From assembly GCA_903970145.1 (NCBI GenBank), contig CAJCHO010000125.1:1-63404 (forward strand): a DNA stretch of 63,404 bases, written 5' to 3'. Every line of letters starts with the position of its first letter. Position 1 is the first letter of the stretch. A program made the position numbers and the translations under genes. Shown here in pieces: positions 55,598 through 63,404 of the stretch. The notes under the pieces are model-generated. The model had not been told where the DNA came from. It ran no database searches and saw nothing but the letters and a program-made list of their open reading frames with translations. The DNA comes from Mycobacteriaceae bacterium. Lineage in GTDB: Bacteria; Pseudomonadota; Gammaproteobacteria; Burkholderiales; Burkholderiaceae_D.

Positions 55598-57607
55598 TCA
55601 GTGCACGATGATCACGCGAACCACGAACCAGCTCATGAGTCCCAGGATCCCGGCGATCATGGCGATCGCGTAGTGCGACAGAATCCCGGTCTGGAACTGG
55701 CGTATCACCGCGGCGAACCAGCCGACCAGGCGCGCGCTGCCGTTGATCAGGATGCCATCGATGATCCCCTGGTCGCCACCGTGCCAAAGCCCGGCTCCCA
55801 GGCGCCGCGCGCCTCCGGCGAACACGATTTCGTTGAAGCTGTCGATGTAGTACTTGTGATCGAGCCAGCGGTAAATCCCGCTAAAGCGCTTGGCGAGCAT
55901 TTCGGGCCAGCTGCGATCCTTGAGATAGAAGTACCACGCCAGCAGCACCCCGGCGGCGGCCAGCCAGAAGGGGGCACTGACGAAGGCGTGCAGGCCCATC
56001 TCGAAGGCGCCGTGGTACTCCTCCTCGAGATGCGCCATGGCCGCGTGCGCTGGTGCGATATAGATGGAATGGCCAAAATAGTCGTGGAAAACCCAGTCGA
56101 TGGTCACGAAACCAATGCAGGCCGAGGGAATCGCCAGCGCCACCAGCGGCAGCCAGATCACGGCCGGTGATTCATGCGGCTTTTGCCCGGGTGCCAGACC
56201 GTGGTGTTCGTCATGGTCATCATGGTCGTCGTGATGGGCGTGGCCAAAACGCTCTTGGCCATGGAAGACGAGAAAGAACATGCGGAACGAATAGAAGGCC
56301 GTGACAAAAACACCTGCCAGCACCGAGAAGTAGGCGAATCCCTGGCCTGTCACGTGCGACGCGGCGACCGCGTCGATGATGCTGTCCTTCGAGTAGAAGC
56401 CGGCAAAAAAAGGCGTGCCGATCAGGGCAAGCGAACCAATGAGCGAGGTGATCCAGGTAATTTTCATGTACTTCCACAAGCCACCCATGTTGCGGATGTC
56501 CTGGTCATGGTGCATGCCTACAATCACCGAGCCTGCGGCCAGAAACAGCAGTGCCTTGAAGAACGCGTGCGTGCCGAGGTGGAAAATCGCCACCGGATAG
56601 GCCGAGACACCGAGGGCCACCGTCATATATCCCAGCTGCGAGAGCGTCGAGTAAGCGACGACGCGCTTGATGTCGTTTTGCACCATCCCGAGAAAGCCCA
56701 TGAATAGCGCCGTGATGGCGCCAATAATGGTGACAAAGGACAGTGCGGTATCCGAGAGCTCGAACAGTGGTGACATGCGTGCCACCATGAAAATCCCCGC
56801 TGTCACCATGGTCGCCGCGTGGATCAGGGCGGAGATTGGCGTCGGGCCCTCCATCGAATCAGGCAGCCAGACATGCAGCGGAAACTGCGCCGACTTGCCC
56901 ATCGCGCCGATGAACAGGCAGATGCAGGCCGCCGTCAAGAGGTTCCAGTCGGTACCAGGCACACTCATTGCCGCCAGATCGGAGGCATGCGTGAAGGTCT
57001 GGGCGTAATCGAGGCTGCCGGTTGCCGACAGTAACAGGCCAATTCCAAGAATGAAGCCGAAGTCTCCCACGCGATTGACGAGAAAGGCCTTCAGATTGGC
57101 GTAGATGGCCGTCGGACGCGTATACCAGAAGCCGATCAGCAGGTAGGAAACCAGGCCGACCGCCTCCCAGCCAAAAAACAGCTGGAGCATGTTGTTGGCC
57201 ATCACCAGCATCAGCATCGAAAAAGTGAAGAGCGCGATATAGGCAAAAAAGCGCTGATAGCCGGGATCGTCGGCCATGTAGCCAATGGTGTAGATGTGGA
57301 CCATCAGCGAGACGAAGGTCACCACGACCATCATCGTCGCGGTCAGCGGATCGATCAGAAAGCCGACATCGAAATGCAGCGACCCGACGGTCGCCCAGCG
57401 ATAGATCACATCATTGAAGTGCGCACCGGCCTGAACGTCATTCCAGACGATGACAGACGCAATCAGCGCGACCACCACGCCTGCGATGGTCACGCTGTGG
57501 GCGCCGATTCGCCCGATGGCGTGACCAAAAAGCCCCGCGATGAGGGCGCCGGCGAGCGGTGCCAGCGGGATGAGCAGCAGCAGGTTGCGATTGATTTCGT
57601 CGCCCAT
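55598..57607 (-). CDS. nuoL: NADH-quinone oxidoreductase subunit L
   Basis: A 669-residue subunit at the far end of the membrane arm, with 14 antiporter-like helices plus the long lateral helix at the C-terminus. Core blocks: FFGWEAVGLVSYLLIGFWY (with the conserved Glu) and PLHVWLPDSMEGPTPISALI. A cytoplasmic or periplasmic loop at about residues 445-480 is very rich in His, Asp and Glu (HAHHDDHDDHDEHHG). It follows nuoK by 2 nt. The His-rich loop is common in this family in betaproteobacteria and could bind metal. Confidence 0.95.
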   Translation of the reverse strand: MGDEINRNLLLLIPLAPLAGALIAGLFGHAIGRIGAHSVTIAGVVVALIASVIVWNDVQAGAHFNDVIYRWATVGSLHFDVGFLIDPLTATMMVVVTFVSLMVHIYTIGYMADDPGYQRFFAYIALFTFSMLMLVMANNMLQLFFGWEAVGLVSYLLIGFWYTRPTAIYANLKAFLVNRVGDFGFILGIGLLLSATGSLDYAQTFTHASDLAAMSVPGTDWNLLTAACICLFIGAMGKSAQFPLHVWLPDSMEGPTPISALIHAATMVTAGIFMVARMSPLFELSDTALSFVTIIGAITALFMGFLGMVQNDIKRVVAYSTLSQLGYMTVALGVSAYPVAIFHLGTHAFFKALLFLAAGSVIVGMHHDQDIRNMGGLWKYMKITWITSLIGSLALIGTPFFAGFYSKDSIIDAVAASHVTGQGFAYFSVLAGVFVTAFYSFRMFFLVFHGQERFGHAHHDDHDDHDEHHGLAPGQKPHESPAVIWLPLVALAIPSACIGFVTIDWVFHDYFGHSIYIAPAHAAMAHLEEEYHGAFEMGLHAFVSAPFWLAAAGVLLAWYFYLKDRSWPEMLAKRFSGIYRWLDHKYYIDSFNEIVFAGGARRLGAGLWHGGDQGIIDGILINGSARLVGWFAAVIRQFQTGILSHYAIAMIAGILGLMSWFVVRVIIVH

Positions 57608-57609
57608 GG

Positions 57610-57936
57610 TCAGCCCTTGAGGCTGTCGAGATCCTCGACATTGATGGTGTTGAGATTGCGAAACAGCAGCACGAGGATGGCTAGCCCGATGGCCGATTCA
57701 GCCGCAGCGACGGTGAGCACGAAGAACACGAACACCTGTCCCGCGTAATCACCCAGATAGTGGGAGAAGGCGATGAAGTTGGTGTTGACCGCGAGCAGCA
57801 TCAATTCGATGGCCATCAACAGCACGATGATGTTCTTGCGATTGAGAAAGATCCCGATGACAGCGATCGCGAACAGGATGGCGCCAAGCACCAGAAAGTG
57901 CGCAAGCCCGAGGGTGGTCAGACCGGCAAGAGTCAT
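57610..57936 (-). CDS. nuoK: NADH-quinone oxidoreductase subunit K
   Basis: A 108-residue three-helix subunit of complex I. The two conserved membrane glutamates are seen in [16 protein letters not shown] and [16 protein letters not shown], both required for proton translocation in E. coli. The start overlaps the nuoJ stop by four bases. Slightly longer than E. coli NuoK (100 residues) because of an N-terminal extension and a polar C-terminus. Confidence 0.95.
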   Translation of the reverse strand: MTLAGLTTLGLAHFLVLGAILFAIAVIGIFLNRKNIIVLLMAIELMLLAVNTNFIAFSHYLGDYAGQVFVFFVLTVAAAESAIGLAILVLLFRNLNTINVEDLDSLKG

Positions 57937-58544
57937 GGGGTGTCCCCTTTGGGAGTCTCGGAAGGCATATTGACCATGCGCACGCGGTCACTGCGCTTGA
58001 CCGCCACCTGCTCGGACGGCACCTGTGACTTGGCGTCCTTGCGACGACGCAGGGTCAGTGCCACGGCCGCGACGATGGCCACGAGCAGGATGACGGCCGC
58101 CACCTCGAAACCATAGACGTATTCGGTAAATATCAGCTTGCCGAGTTCCGCGGTATTGCTGCCGGTGCCTGGCATCGGCCGCGCCGCGCTCTCGGGAATG
58201 AGCGAGGGATTGACCAGCACGTAGACCATCTCAAGCAATACCGCCACGCCAAAAAAAGCTGCCAGCGGGAAGCTCTTCCAGAATCCCTCGCGCAACTTGT
58301 CAAGATTGATGTCGAGCATCATCACGACAAAAAGGAACAGCACCATCACGGCGCCCACGTAGACCAGCACCAGCGCAATGCCAAGGAATTCCGCCTGCAG
58401 CAGAATCCAGATTGCGGCTGCCGAGAAAAATGACAGCACCAGAAACAGCGCCGCATGAACCGGATTGCGTGCCGTGATCACCCGTAAGGCCGAGACGATC
58501 AGCACCAGGGCGAACAGGCCGAACAGGATAGTCTTGAAGTCCAT
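57933..58544 (-). CDS. nuoJ: NADH-quinone oxidoreductase subunit J
   Basis: A 203-residue subunit with five transmembrane helices, including the conserved pi-bulge helix region [20 protein letters not shown] involved in coupling. The ATG at 58544 ([17 protein letters not shown]) gives the usual family N-terminus; a longer reading would add residues lying in the nuoI-nuoJ gap. The C-terminal tail is basic and polar ([15 protein letters not shown]). Its stop overlaps the nuoK start. Confidence 0.94.
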   Translation of the reverse strand: MDFKTILFGLFALVLIVSALRVITARNPVHAALFLVLSFFSAAAIWILLQAEFLGIALVLVYVGAVMVLFLFVVMMLDINLDKLREGFWKSFPLAAFFGVAVLLEMVYVLVNPSLIPESAARPMPGTGSNTAELGKLIFTEYVYGFEVAAVILLVAIVAAVALTLRRRKDAKSQVPSEQVAVKRSDRVRMVNMPSETPKGDTP

Positions 58545-58598
58545 GATTCTTGTCTGGCGAAAGCGCGCCAAATGGTCGCGCCCCCTCTCCTTTCCCTG

Positions 58599-59087
58599 TT
58601 ATCGATAAGCCGCATCGCTGCTGCGAGCGGCCGCGATTTCTTTTTCGTAGCGGTCACCGACCGCGAGCAGCATTTCCTTGGTGTAGTACAGATCGCCGCG
58701 CTTCTCCCCGTGGTATTCGAGGATATGGGTTTCGACGATCGAATCGACCGGACAGGACTCCTCGCAAAAACCGCAGAAAATGCACTTGGTCAGATCGATG
58801 TCGTAACGCGTGGTACGACGCGTCCCGTCGCTGCGCACAGCCGATTCGATCGTGATGGCGAGCGCCGGGCAGACTGCCTCGCACAACTTGCAGGCGATGC
58901 AGCGCTCCTCGCCATTGGGATAGCGGCGCAGGGCGTGCAGGCCGCGAAAGCGCGGCGACATCGGTGTCTTTTCCTCGGGAAAGCGGATCGTGATCTTGCG
59001 CGCGAACATATAGCGCCCGGTCAGTGCCATGCCCTTGAAGAGCTCACCGAGCATCAGGCTGCCGAAAAATTCCTTGATAGCGGTCAT
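58599..59087 (-). CDS. nuoI: NADH-quinone oxidoreductase subunit I
   Basis: A 162-residue ferredoxin-like subunit carrying clusters N6a and N6b. Ligands are C63, C66, C69, C73 ([12 protein letters not shown]) and C102, C105, C108, C112 ([12 protein letters not shown]), each set exchanging its last cysteine with the other cluster. An N-terminal amphipathic helix ([20 protein letters not shown]) anchors it on the membrane arm. ATG 59087 matches the family start. It follows nuoH by 11 nt. Confidence 0.96.
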   Translation of the reverse strand: MTAIKEFFGSLMLGELFKGMALTGRYMFARKITIRFPEEKTPMSPRFRGLHALRRYPNGEERCIACKLCEAVCPALAITIESAVRSDGTRRTTRYDIDLTKCIFCGFCEESCPVDSIVETHILEYHGEKRGDLYYTKEMLLAVGDRYEKEIAAARSSDAAYR

Positions 59088-59098
59088 GATGTACCCGT

Positions 59099-60175
59099 CT
59101 AGTACCAGATGTTGAATGGCGTCTGCATCCACAGGCCGATAATCATGAGCCAGGCGATGGTGAACGGGATGAACACTTTCCAGCCCAGACGCATGATCTG
59201 GTCATAGCGATAGCGCGGGAAGGTGGCGCGGAACCACAGGAACAGCGTCACCATGAACATGGTCTTGGCGAACAGCCAGACGAATCCGGGAATCCAGGTG
59301 AATGGGACAAAATCAAAGGGCGAGTCCCAGCCGCCCAGGAACATCAGCGTCGCCAGCGCCGAGATCAGGATCATGTTCATGTACTCGGCGAGAAAGAACA
59401 TCGAGAAACCAAGCCCCGAGTACTCGACCATGTGGCCGGCGACGATCTCCGATTCACCCTCGACGACGTCAAACGGATGGCGATTGGTCTCGGCGACGCC
59501 CGAGATGAAATAGATGAAAAACAGCGGCAACAGGGGCAGCCAGTTCCAGGACAGGAAATTGACGCGGTAGCCGTGGAAGATCCCGTGCGTCTGGCCGGCG
59601 ACGATATCCGAGAAATTCAGACTGCCCGAAACCATCAGCACGCCGACCAGCGCAAAGCCCATCGAGATCTCATAGGACACCATCTGGGCCGAGGCGCGCA
59701 TGGCGCCAAAGAAGGCATATTTCGAATTCGAGGCCCAGCCAGCGACGATGACGCCATAGACTTCCATCGACGAGATCGCCATCACGTAAATCAGCCCGGC
59801 ATTGATATTGCCAACGGCCATTTCAGGCGAGAACGGCACGACGGCCCAGGCGGCGACCGCCGGCGCGATCGCCATGATGGGCGCAAGCAGAAACAGCACC
59901 CGGTTGGCATTGACCGGGATGATGATTTCCTTGAGAACGAGCTTGAAGACGTCGGCCCAGGGCTGCAACAGGCCCCATGGTCCGACGCGATTGGGGCCCA
60001 TGCGCAAATGCATCCAGCCGATCACCTTGCGCTCCCAGAGCGTCAGATAGGCGACGCTCACGATCAACGGCAGGACGACCGCCACGATCTTGAGCAGATC
60101 CCAGACGATGCTGGAGACCGCCGGATAATAGGCGCCGAGGAGCCCTTGCGCATACTGGACGAGCGAATCGATCAT
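59099..60175 (-). CDS. nuoH: NADH-quinone oxidoreductase subunit H
   Basis: A 358-residue membrane subunit that joins the hydrophilic arm and forms much of the quinone chamber. Family blocks: [20 protein letters not shown] near residues 46-65 and the acidic loop [20 protein letters not shown] around residue 225. Eight transmembrane helices are evident. The start overlaps the nuoG stop by four bases. Complete. Confidence 0.96.
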   Translation of the reverse strand: MIDSLVQYAQGLLGAYYPAVSSIVWDLLKIVAVVLPLIVSVAYLTLWERKVIGWMHLRMGPNRVGPWGLLQPWADVFKLVLKEIIIPVNANRVLFLLAPIMAIAPAVAAWAVVPFSPEMAVGNINAGLIYVMAISSMEVYGVIVAGWASNSKYAFFGAMRASAQMVSYEISMGFALVGVLMVSGSLNFSDIVAGQTHGIFHGYRVNFLSWNWLPLLPLFFIYFISGVAETNRHPFDVVEGESEIVAGHMVEYSGLGFSMFFLAEYMNMILISALATLMFLGGWDSPFDFVPFTWIPGFVWLFAKTMFMVTLFLWFRATFPRYRYDQIMRLGWKVFIPFTIAWLMIIGLWMQTPFNIWY

Positions 60176-62514
60176 GTTGCCGCTCCGACCTTCTCGACGC
60201 TGATCGCACCGAACATGGCGCCAAGCGTGGCCGTCAGGGGGTGTGCGCAGGAAATGCGCACACAGCCGGCAGCAACTCTTTCGTCGATTTCGCAGCTGAG
60301 CACGGCGGCCGCTGGACCCTGCGTGACGTGCACCGCCTCACCATGCCCAAGGCCAAAGCGACTCGCGGTGGCGGCAGACAGGCGCGCGCGGGGCGTTTTG
60401 GCGTCGCTGGTCTGTTGCAGCGACGGCGCGCGCCGCACCAGCGCATCGGCAAAATGGATCGGCACATCGGCAATGCGTTCGAGCGTACCTGCCTCTAGCC
60501 TGGCGGGACTTGCCGCAGCGACGCTGCCGATGCGGTTCGAGCAGCGCTCAGCGAGTTCGGTTTTGCCTTGGGTAAGTTCGTCGCGCACGGCATCCGACGA
60601 TTCGTAGTCGAATCCCGCGACCCCAAGCAGGTTGCCAAGCACACGCAGAACTTTCCAGGCGGGACGGGTCTGGCCAAGCGGCGCCACCACGCCGGTAAAG
60701 CTCTGCACGCGCCCTTCCATATTGATGAAGGAACCGGAGGTCTCGGTGAAAGGTGAGATCGGCAGCAACACGTCGGCGTACTCCAGTGCGCCATGTTTGA
60801 ACGCGCTCATCGCGATGACCATATCGGCCTGCTCTAGGGCGGCGCGTGCCTGGAAGGGGTTGGCGGCATCGAGCTCGGGCTCGGCGTTCAGCAACAGGTA
60901 GGCGCGTCGCGGCTCGGCGAATTGCCGGCTTGCCGACAGGCCGTCCTTGCGCGGATGGGCGCCGGCCAGATAGGCGCCAACCGAGTTGGCCGCTTCGGGC
61001 AATACACCGAGCGTAGCCCCGCTCGCCTCAGCGATCCACTGGGCCAGCGACCAGAGCTGGCGCGCCTCGGGATGTGCCAGCGCCGCAGCACCGATCAGCA
61101 CTGCGCGACGGGAACCGGCGGCGAGGTCGACCGCAATTGCGCGCGCGTTGTCATCTATGTCCGCTTTTTGGGGGGCGGCGACACCTTTGGTCTCGGCAAG
61201 CGCGGCCGCAACTCCTGCCAGCGTCTGCACCCACGCCGACGGCGCGACGATCGCCTTGCACGTGAGCGGGATCAGGAGGTCGTCATCGACCGCGTGCACG
61301 ATGGAGATATGGGCGCCGCGCTTTTGCGCCTGGCGCAGACGTTGCGCAATCAATGGCTGGTCCTTGCGCAGAAAGGATCCGACGACCAGTACCCGATCGA
61401 GCGCACTGACTGCGGTAATCGGCATGCCGAGCCAGGGAGCACCCGAAAGGCTCGCCTCGAGCGCGCCGTCATCGCGGCGCAGACGGGTATCGATGTTCTC
61501 CGAACCGAGACCGCGCCAGAGCTTTTGCAGCAAATGCAGCTCTTCGACGGTACTGTGCTCGGTAGCCAGTGCACCCAGCGCCGCTGGGCCGTGCTGGGCA
61601 GCGATACTCTTGAGTCCCTGGGCAACATAGTCCAGGGCCTGCTGCCAGTCGACCTCGATCCAGCGCTTGTCCTGCTTGATCATCGGCTGGGTCAGACGCT
61701 CGGCCACGTTCAGGCCTTCATAGGAAAACCTGTCCTTGTCGGAGAGCCAGCATTCGTTGATGTCCTCGTTTTCCTGGGGGACGACGCGCATGACGCGGTC
61801 ATTTTTGACCTGCACGACCAAATTGGCGCCAAGGCTGTCATGCGGGCTGATCGAATGCAGTCGTGAGAGTTCCCAGGTCCGCGCCGAATAGCGGAACGGC
61901 TTGGAGGTCAGGGCCCCGACCGGACAGATGTCGATCATGTTGCCCGAGAGTTCCGAGTCGATCGTCTTGCCGACGAAGGTGGTGATTTCAGAGAATTCGC
62001 CGCGCTCGATCATTCCGAGCTCCATTATTCCCGCGATCTCCTGACCAAAACGCACGCAGCGGGTGCAGTGGATGCAGCGGCTCATCTCCTCCATGCCGAC
62101 CAGGGGGCCTACATCCTTGTAGAACACGACACGCTTTTCTTCCTTGTAGCGTGAAGCCGAACCGCCATAGCCGACCGCCAGATCCTGCAGCTGGCATTCA
62201 CCGCCCTGGTCGCAAATCGGGCAATCGAGCGGATGGTTGATGAGGAGGAATTCCATGACGCCCTTCTGGGCGTCGATGGCTTTGGGTGAATGGGTATTGA
62301 CGACCATTCCCGCGGTGACCGGAGTCGCGCATGCCGGCAAGGGCTTGGGCGCCTTCTCGACTTCGACCAGACACATGCGGCAGTTGGCCGCTATCGACAG
62401 CTTCTTGTGATAGCAGAAATGCGGGATATAGGTACCGAGCTTGTTGGCAGCGTCCATCACCATACTGCCTTCCCGCACTTCCACCTTCTGGCCGTCCAGC
62501 GTAATTTCGATCAT
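60172..62514 (-). CDS. nuoG: NADH-quinone oxidoreductase subunit G
   Basis: A 780-residue subunit with three or more iron-sulfur clusters. The 2Fe-2S (N1b) ligands are C34, C45, C48 and C62; N5 uses H94, C98, C101 and C107 ([14 protein letters not shown]); N4 uses C147, C150, C153 and C197 (CIHCTRC ... CPVG). The large molybdopterin-like C-domain lacks a cofactor role, as usual. ATG 62514 gives the normal ferredoxin start ([16 protein letters not shown]). It follows nuoF by 17 nt and overlaps nuoH by four bases. Confidence 0.96.
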   Translation of the reverse strand: MIEITLDGQKVEVREGSMVMDAANKLGTYIPHFCYHKKLSIAANCRMCLVEVEKAPKPLPACATPVTAGMVVNTHSPKAIDAQKGVMEFLLINHPLDCPICDQGGECQLQDLAVGYGGSASRYKEEKRVVFYKDVGPLVGMEEMSRCIHCTRCVRFGQEIAGIMELGMIERGEFSEITTFVGKTIDSELSGNMIDICPVGALTSKPFRYSARTWELSRLHSISPHDSLGANLVVQVKNDRVMRVVPQENEDINECWLSDKDRFSYEGLNVAERLTQPMIKQDKRWIEVDWQQALDYVAQGLKSIAAQHGPAALGALATEHSTVEELHLLQKLWRGLGSENIDTRLRRDDGALEASLSGAPWLGMPITAVSALDRVLVVGSFLRKDQPLIAQRLRQAQKRGAHISIVHAVDDDLLIPLTCKAIVAPSAWVQTLAGVAAALAETKGVAAPQKADIDDNARAIAVDLAAGSRRAVLIGAAALAHPEARQLWSLAQWIAEASGATLGVLPEAANSVGAYLAGAHPRKDGLSASRQFAEPRRAYLLLNAEPELDAANPFQARAALEQADMVIAMSAFKHGALEYADVLLPISPFTETSGSFINMEGRVQSFTGVVAPLGQTRPAWKVLRVLGNLLGVAGFDYESSDAVRDELTQGKTELAERCSNRIGSVAAASPARLEAGTLERIADVPIHFADALVRRAPSLQQTSDAKTPRARLSAATASRFGLGHGEAVHVTQGPAAAVLSCEIDERVAAGCVRISCAHPLTATLGAMFGAISVEKVGAAT

Positions 62515-62531
62515 GGCGTGTCTGGTTAGCG

Positions 62532-63404
62532 TTAGACGTAGGTCGGCACGATGCACGACTTGTGCTCGATGTGGTGGATGAATTCGTCGCGGTAGTGCTT
62601 GATGAAGGCGCGCACCGGCATGGCCGCCGCGTCGCCCAGTGCGCAAATCGTGCGGCCCTGAATATTGTCGGCCACCGAATTGAGCAGATCGAGATCATCC
62701 ATCCGTCCCTGACCGTGTTCGATGCGATGCACGACCCGGTACATCCAGCCGGTGCCTTCGCGGCAGGGTGTGCACTGGCCGCACGATTCCTCGAAATAGA
62801 AGTAGGACAAGCGCAGGAGCGACTTGACCATGCAGCGCGTGTCGTCCATGACGATGACGGCGCCCGAGCCGAGCATCGAGCCGGCCTTCGAGATCGAGTC
62901 ATAGTCCATGTCGGTCTGCATCATGATCTCGCCGGGGATAACCGGAGCCGAGGAGCCGCCCGGAATCACCGCCTTGATCTTGCGCCCGCCACGCATGCCG
63001 CCGGCCAACTCGAGCAGCTTGGCAAACGAGGTGCCAAGGGGCACCTCATAGTTGTCCGGTCTTTCGACGTCGCCGGACACGCTGAAGATCTTCGTGCCGC
63101 CGTTATTGGGCTTTCCAAGCTTCAGGAATGCCTCGCCGCCATTGTTGATGATCCACGGGACGGCCGCGAAGGTCTCGGTATTATTGATCGTGGTCGGTTT
63201 GCCGTACAGGCCAAAGCTCGCCGGGAAGGGTGGCTTAAAGCGCGGCTGGCCTTTCTTGCCCTCGAGCGACTCGAGCAGCGCCGTCTCTTCACCGCAGATG
63301 TAGGCGCCAAAGCCATGAGTAGCGTGCAATTCGAAGGAGAAATCGCTACCGAGGATGCGATTGCCAAGCAGACCGGCCGCGCGCGCCTCGTCGAGCGCCT
63401 CCTC
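62532..63404 (-). CDS. nuoF: NADH-quinone oxidoreductase subunit F (N-terminus outside the window)
   Basis: The last 290 codons of the flavoprotein subunit; the frame stays open to base 63404, so roughly the first third (about 140-150 residues) lies outside. FMN/NADH-site sequence is visible in [20 protein letters not shown] and [18 protein letters not shown]. The N3 4Fe-4S ligands are in [13 protein letters not shown] plus a later cysteine near TICALGDAA. It oxidises NADH and feeds electrons to NuoG. First visible gene of nuoFGHIJKLMN here; nuoA-E are expected just beyond the edge. Confidence 0.95.
   Translation of the reverse strand, partial: EEALDEARAAGLLGNRILGSDFSFELHATHGFGAYICGEETALLESLEGKKGQPRFKPPFPASFGLYGKPTTINNTETFAAVPWIINNGGEAFLKLGKPNNGGTKIFSVSGDVERPDNYEVPLGTSFAKLLELAGGMRGGRKIKAVIPGGSSAPVIPGEIMMQTDMDYDSISKAGSMLGSGAVIVMDDTRCMVKSLLRLSYFYFEESCGQCTPCREGTGWMYRVVHRIEHGQGRMDDLDLLNSVADNIQGRTICALGDAAAMPVRAFIKHYRDEFIHHIEHKSCIVPTYV

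Overview
The window reads as a chromosomal segment of a GC-rich betaproteobacterium, most likely order Burkholderiales. The reasons are the collinear sdhCDAB-sdhE-gltA-odhA-odhB-lpd-zapE block, the prpB-prpC-prpD/acnA block beside mdh, and the nuo operon followed by a Nudix gene, a small DUF3185-like protein and ETF-ubiquinone oxidoreductase. This is from gene order and protein character only; no genus can be named. Almost all of the DNA is coding. No tRNA, rRNA, insertion sequence, prophage or CRISPR array was seen.

Region 1 (1-14221, minus strand) is a TCA-cycle gene train. A GntR/HutC-type regulator comes first, then succinate dehydrogenase (sdhC, D, A, B), the flavinylation factor sdhE, citrate synthase gltA, 2-oxoglutarate dehydrogenase (odhA, odhB), a small PspC/SHOCT membrane protein, lpd, zapE, and a coiled-coil secreted protein cut by the window edge. 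A perfect 26-bp palindrome at 14023-14048, abutting a good sigma70-like promoter, separates this train from the divergent mdh side.

Region 2 (14222-25266, plus strand) continues central metabolism: mdh, an intrinsic terminator, then the 2-methylcitrate genes prpB, prpC and prpD with a proline-rich unknown between C and D, aconitase acnA, a DUF2863-like protein and a 14-TM MFS exporter.

Region 3 (25297-35853) is accessory: a CHRD lipoprotein, an M14 cytosolic-carboxypeptidase-like enzyme, a PIN-domain protein without antitoxin, a PLP aminotransferase, an M28-like protein that seems to have lost most metal ligands, a DipZ thiol-disulfide protein, a TonB-dependent receptor and a solitary periplasmic-binding-like protein.

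Region 4 (36039-49053) is the most distinctive. A two-partner secretion pair (tpsB, and a 2395-residue tpsA exoprotein) is followed by a membrane hybrid histidine kinase. A LuxR-type response regulator lies convergent to the kinase and 11 nt downstream of a 3-oxoacid CoA-transferase pair (scoA, scoB). An inverted repeat placed as a class II activator site lies upstream of tpsB. Together these suggest an adhesin whose expression is tied to a dedicated two-component system and perhaps to ketone-body/acyl-CoA metabolism.

Region 5 (49144-63404) holds an SDR oxidoreductase, ETF-QO, a small membrane protein with an unclear start, a Nudix hydrolase, and complex I genes nuoN back to nuoF (partial at the edge). 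Overall the window covers most of the TCA cycle, propionate oxidation and two quinone-reducing entry points (complex I, ETF-QO), plus a surface-adhesin module.
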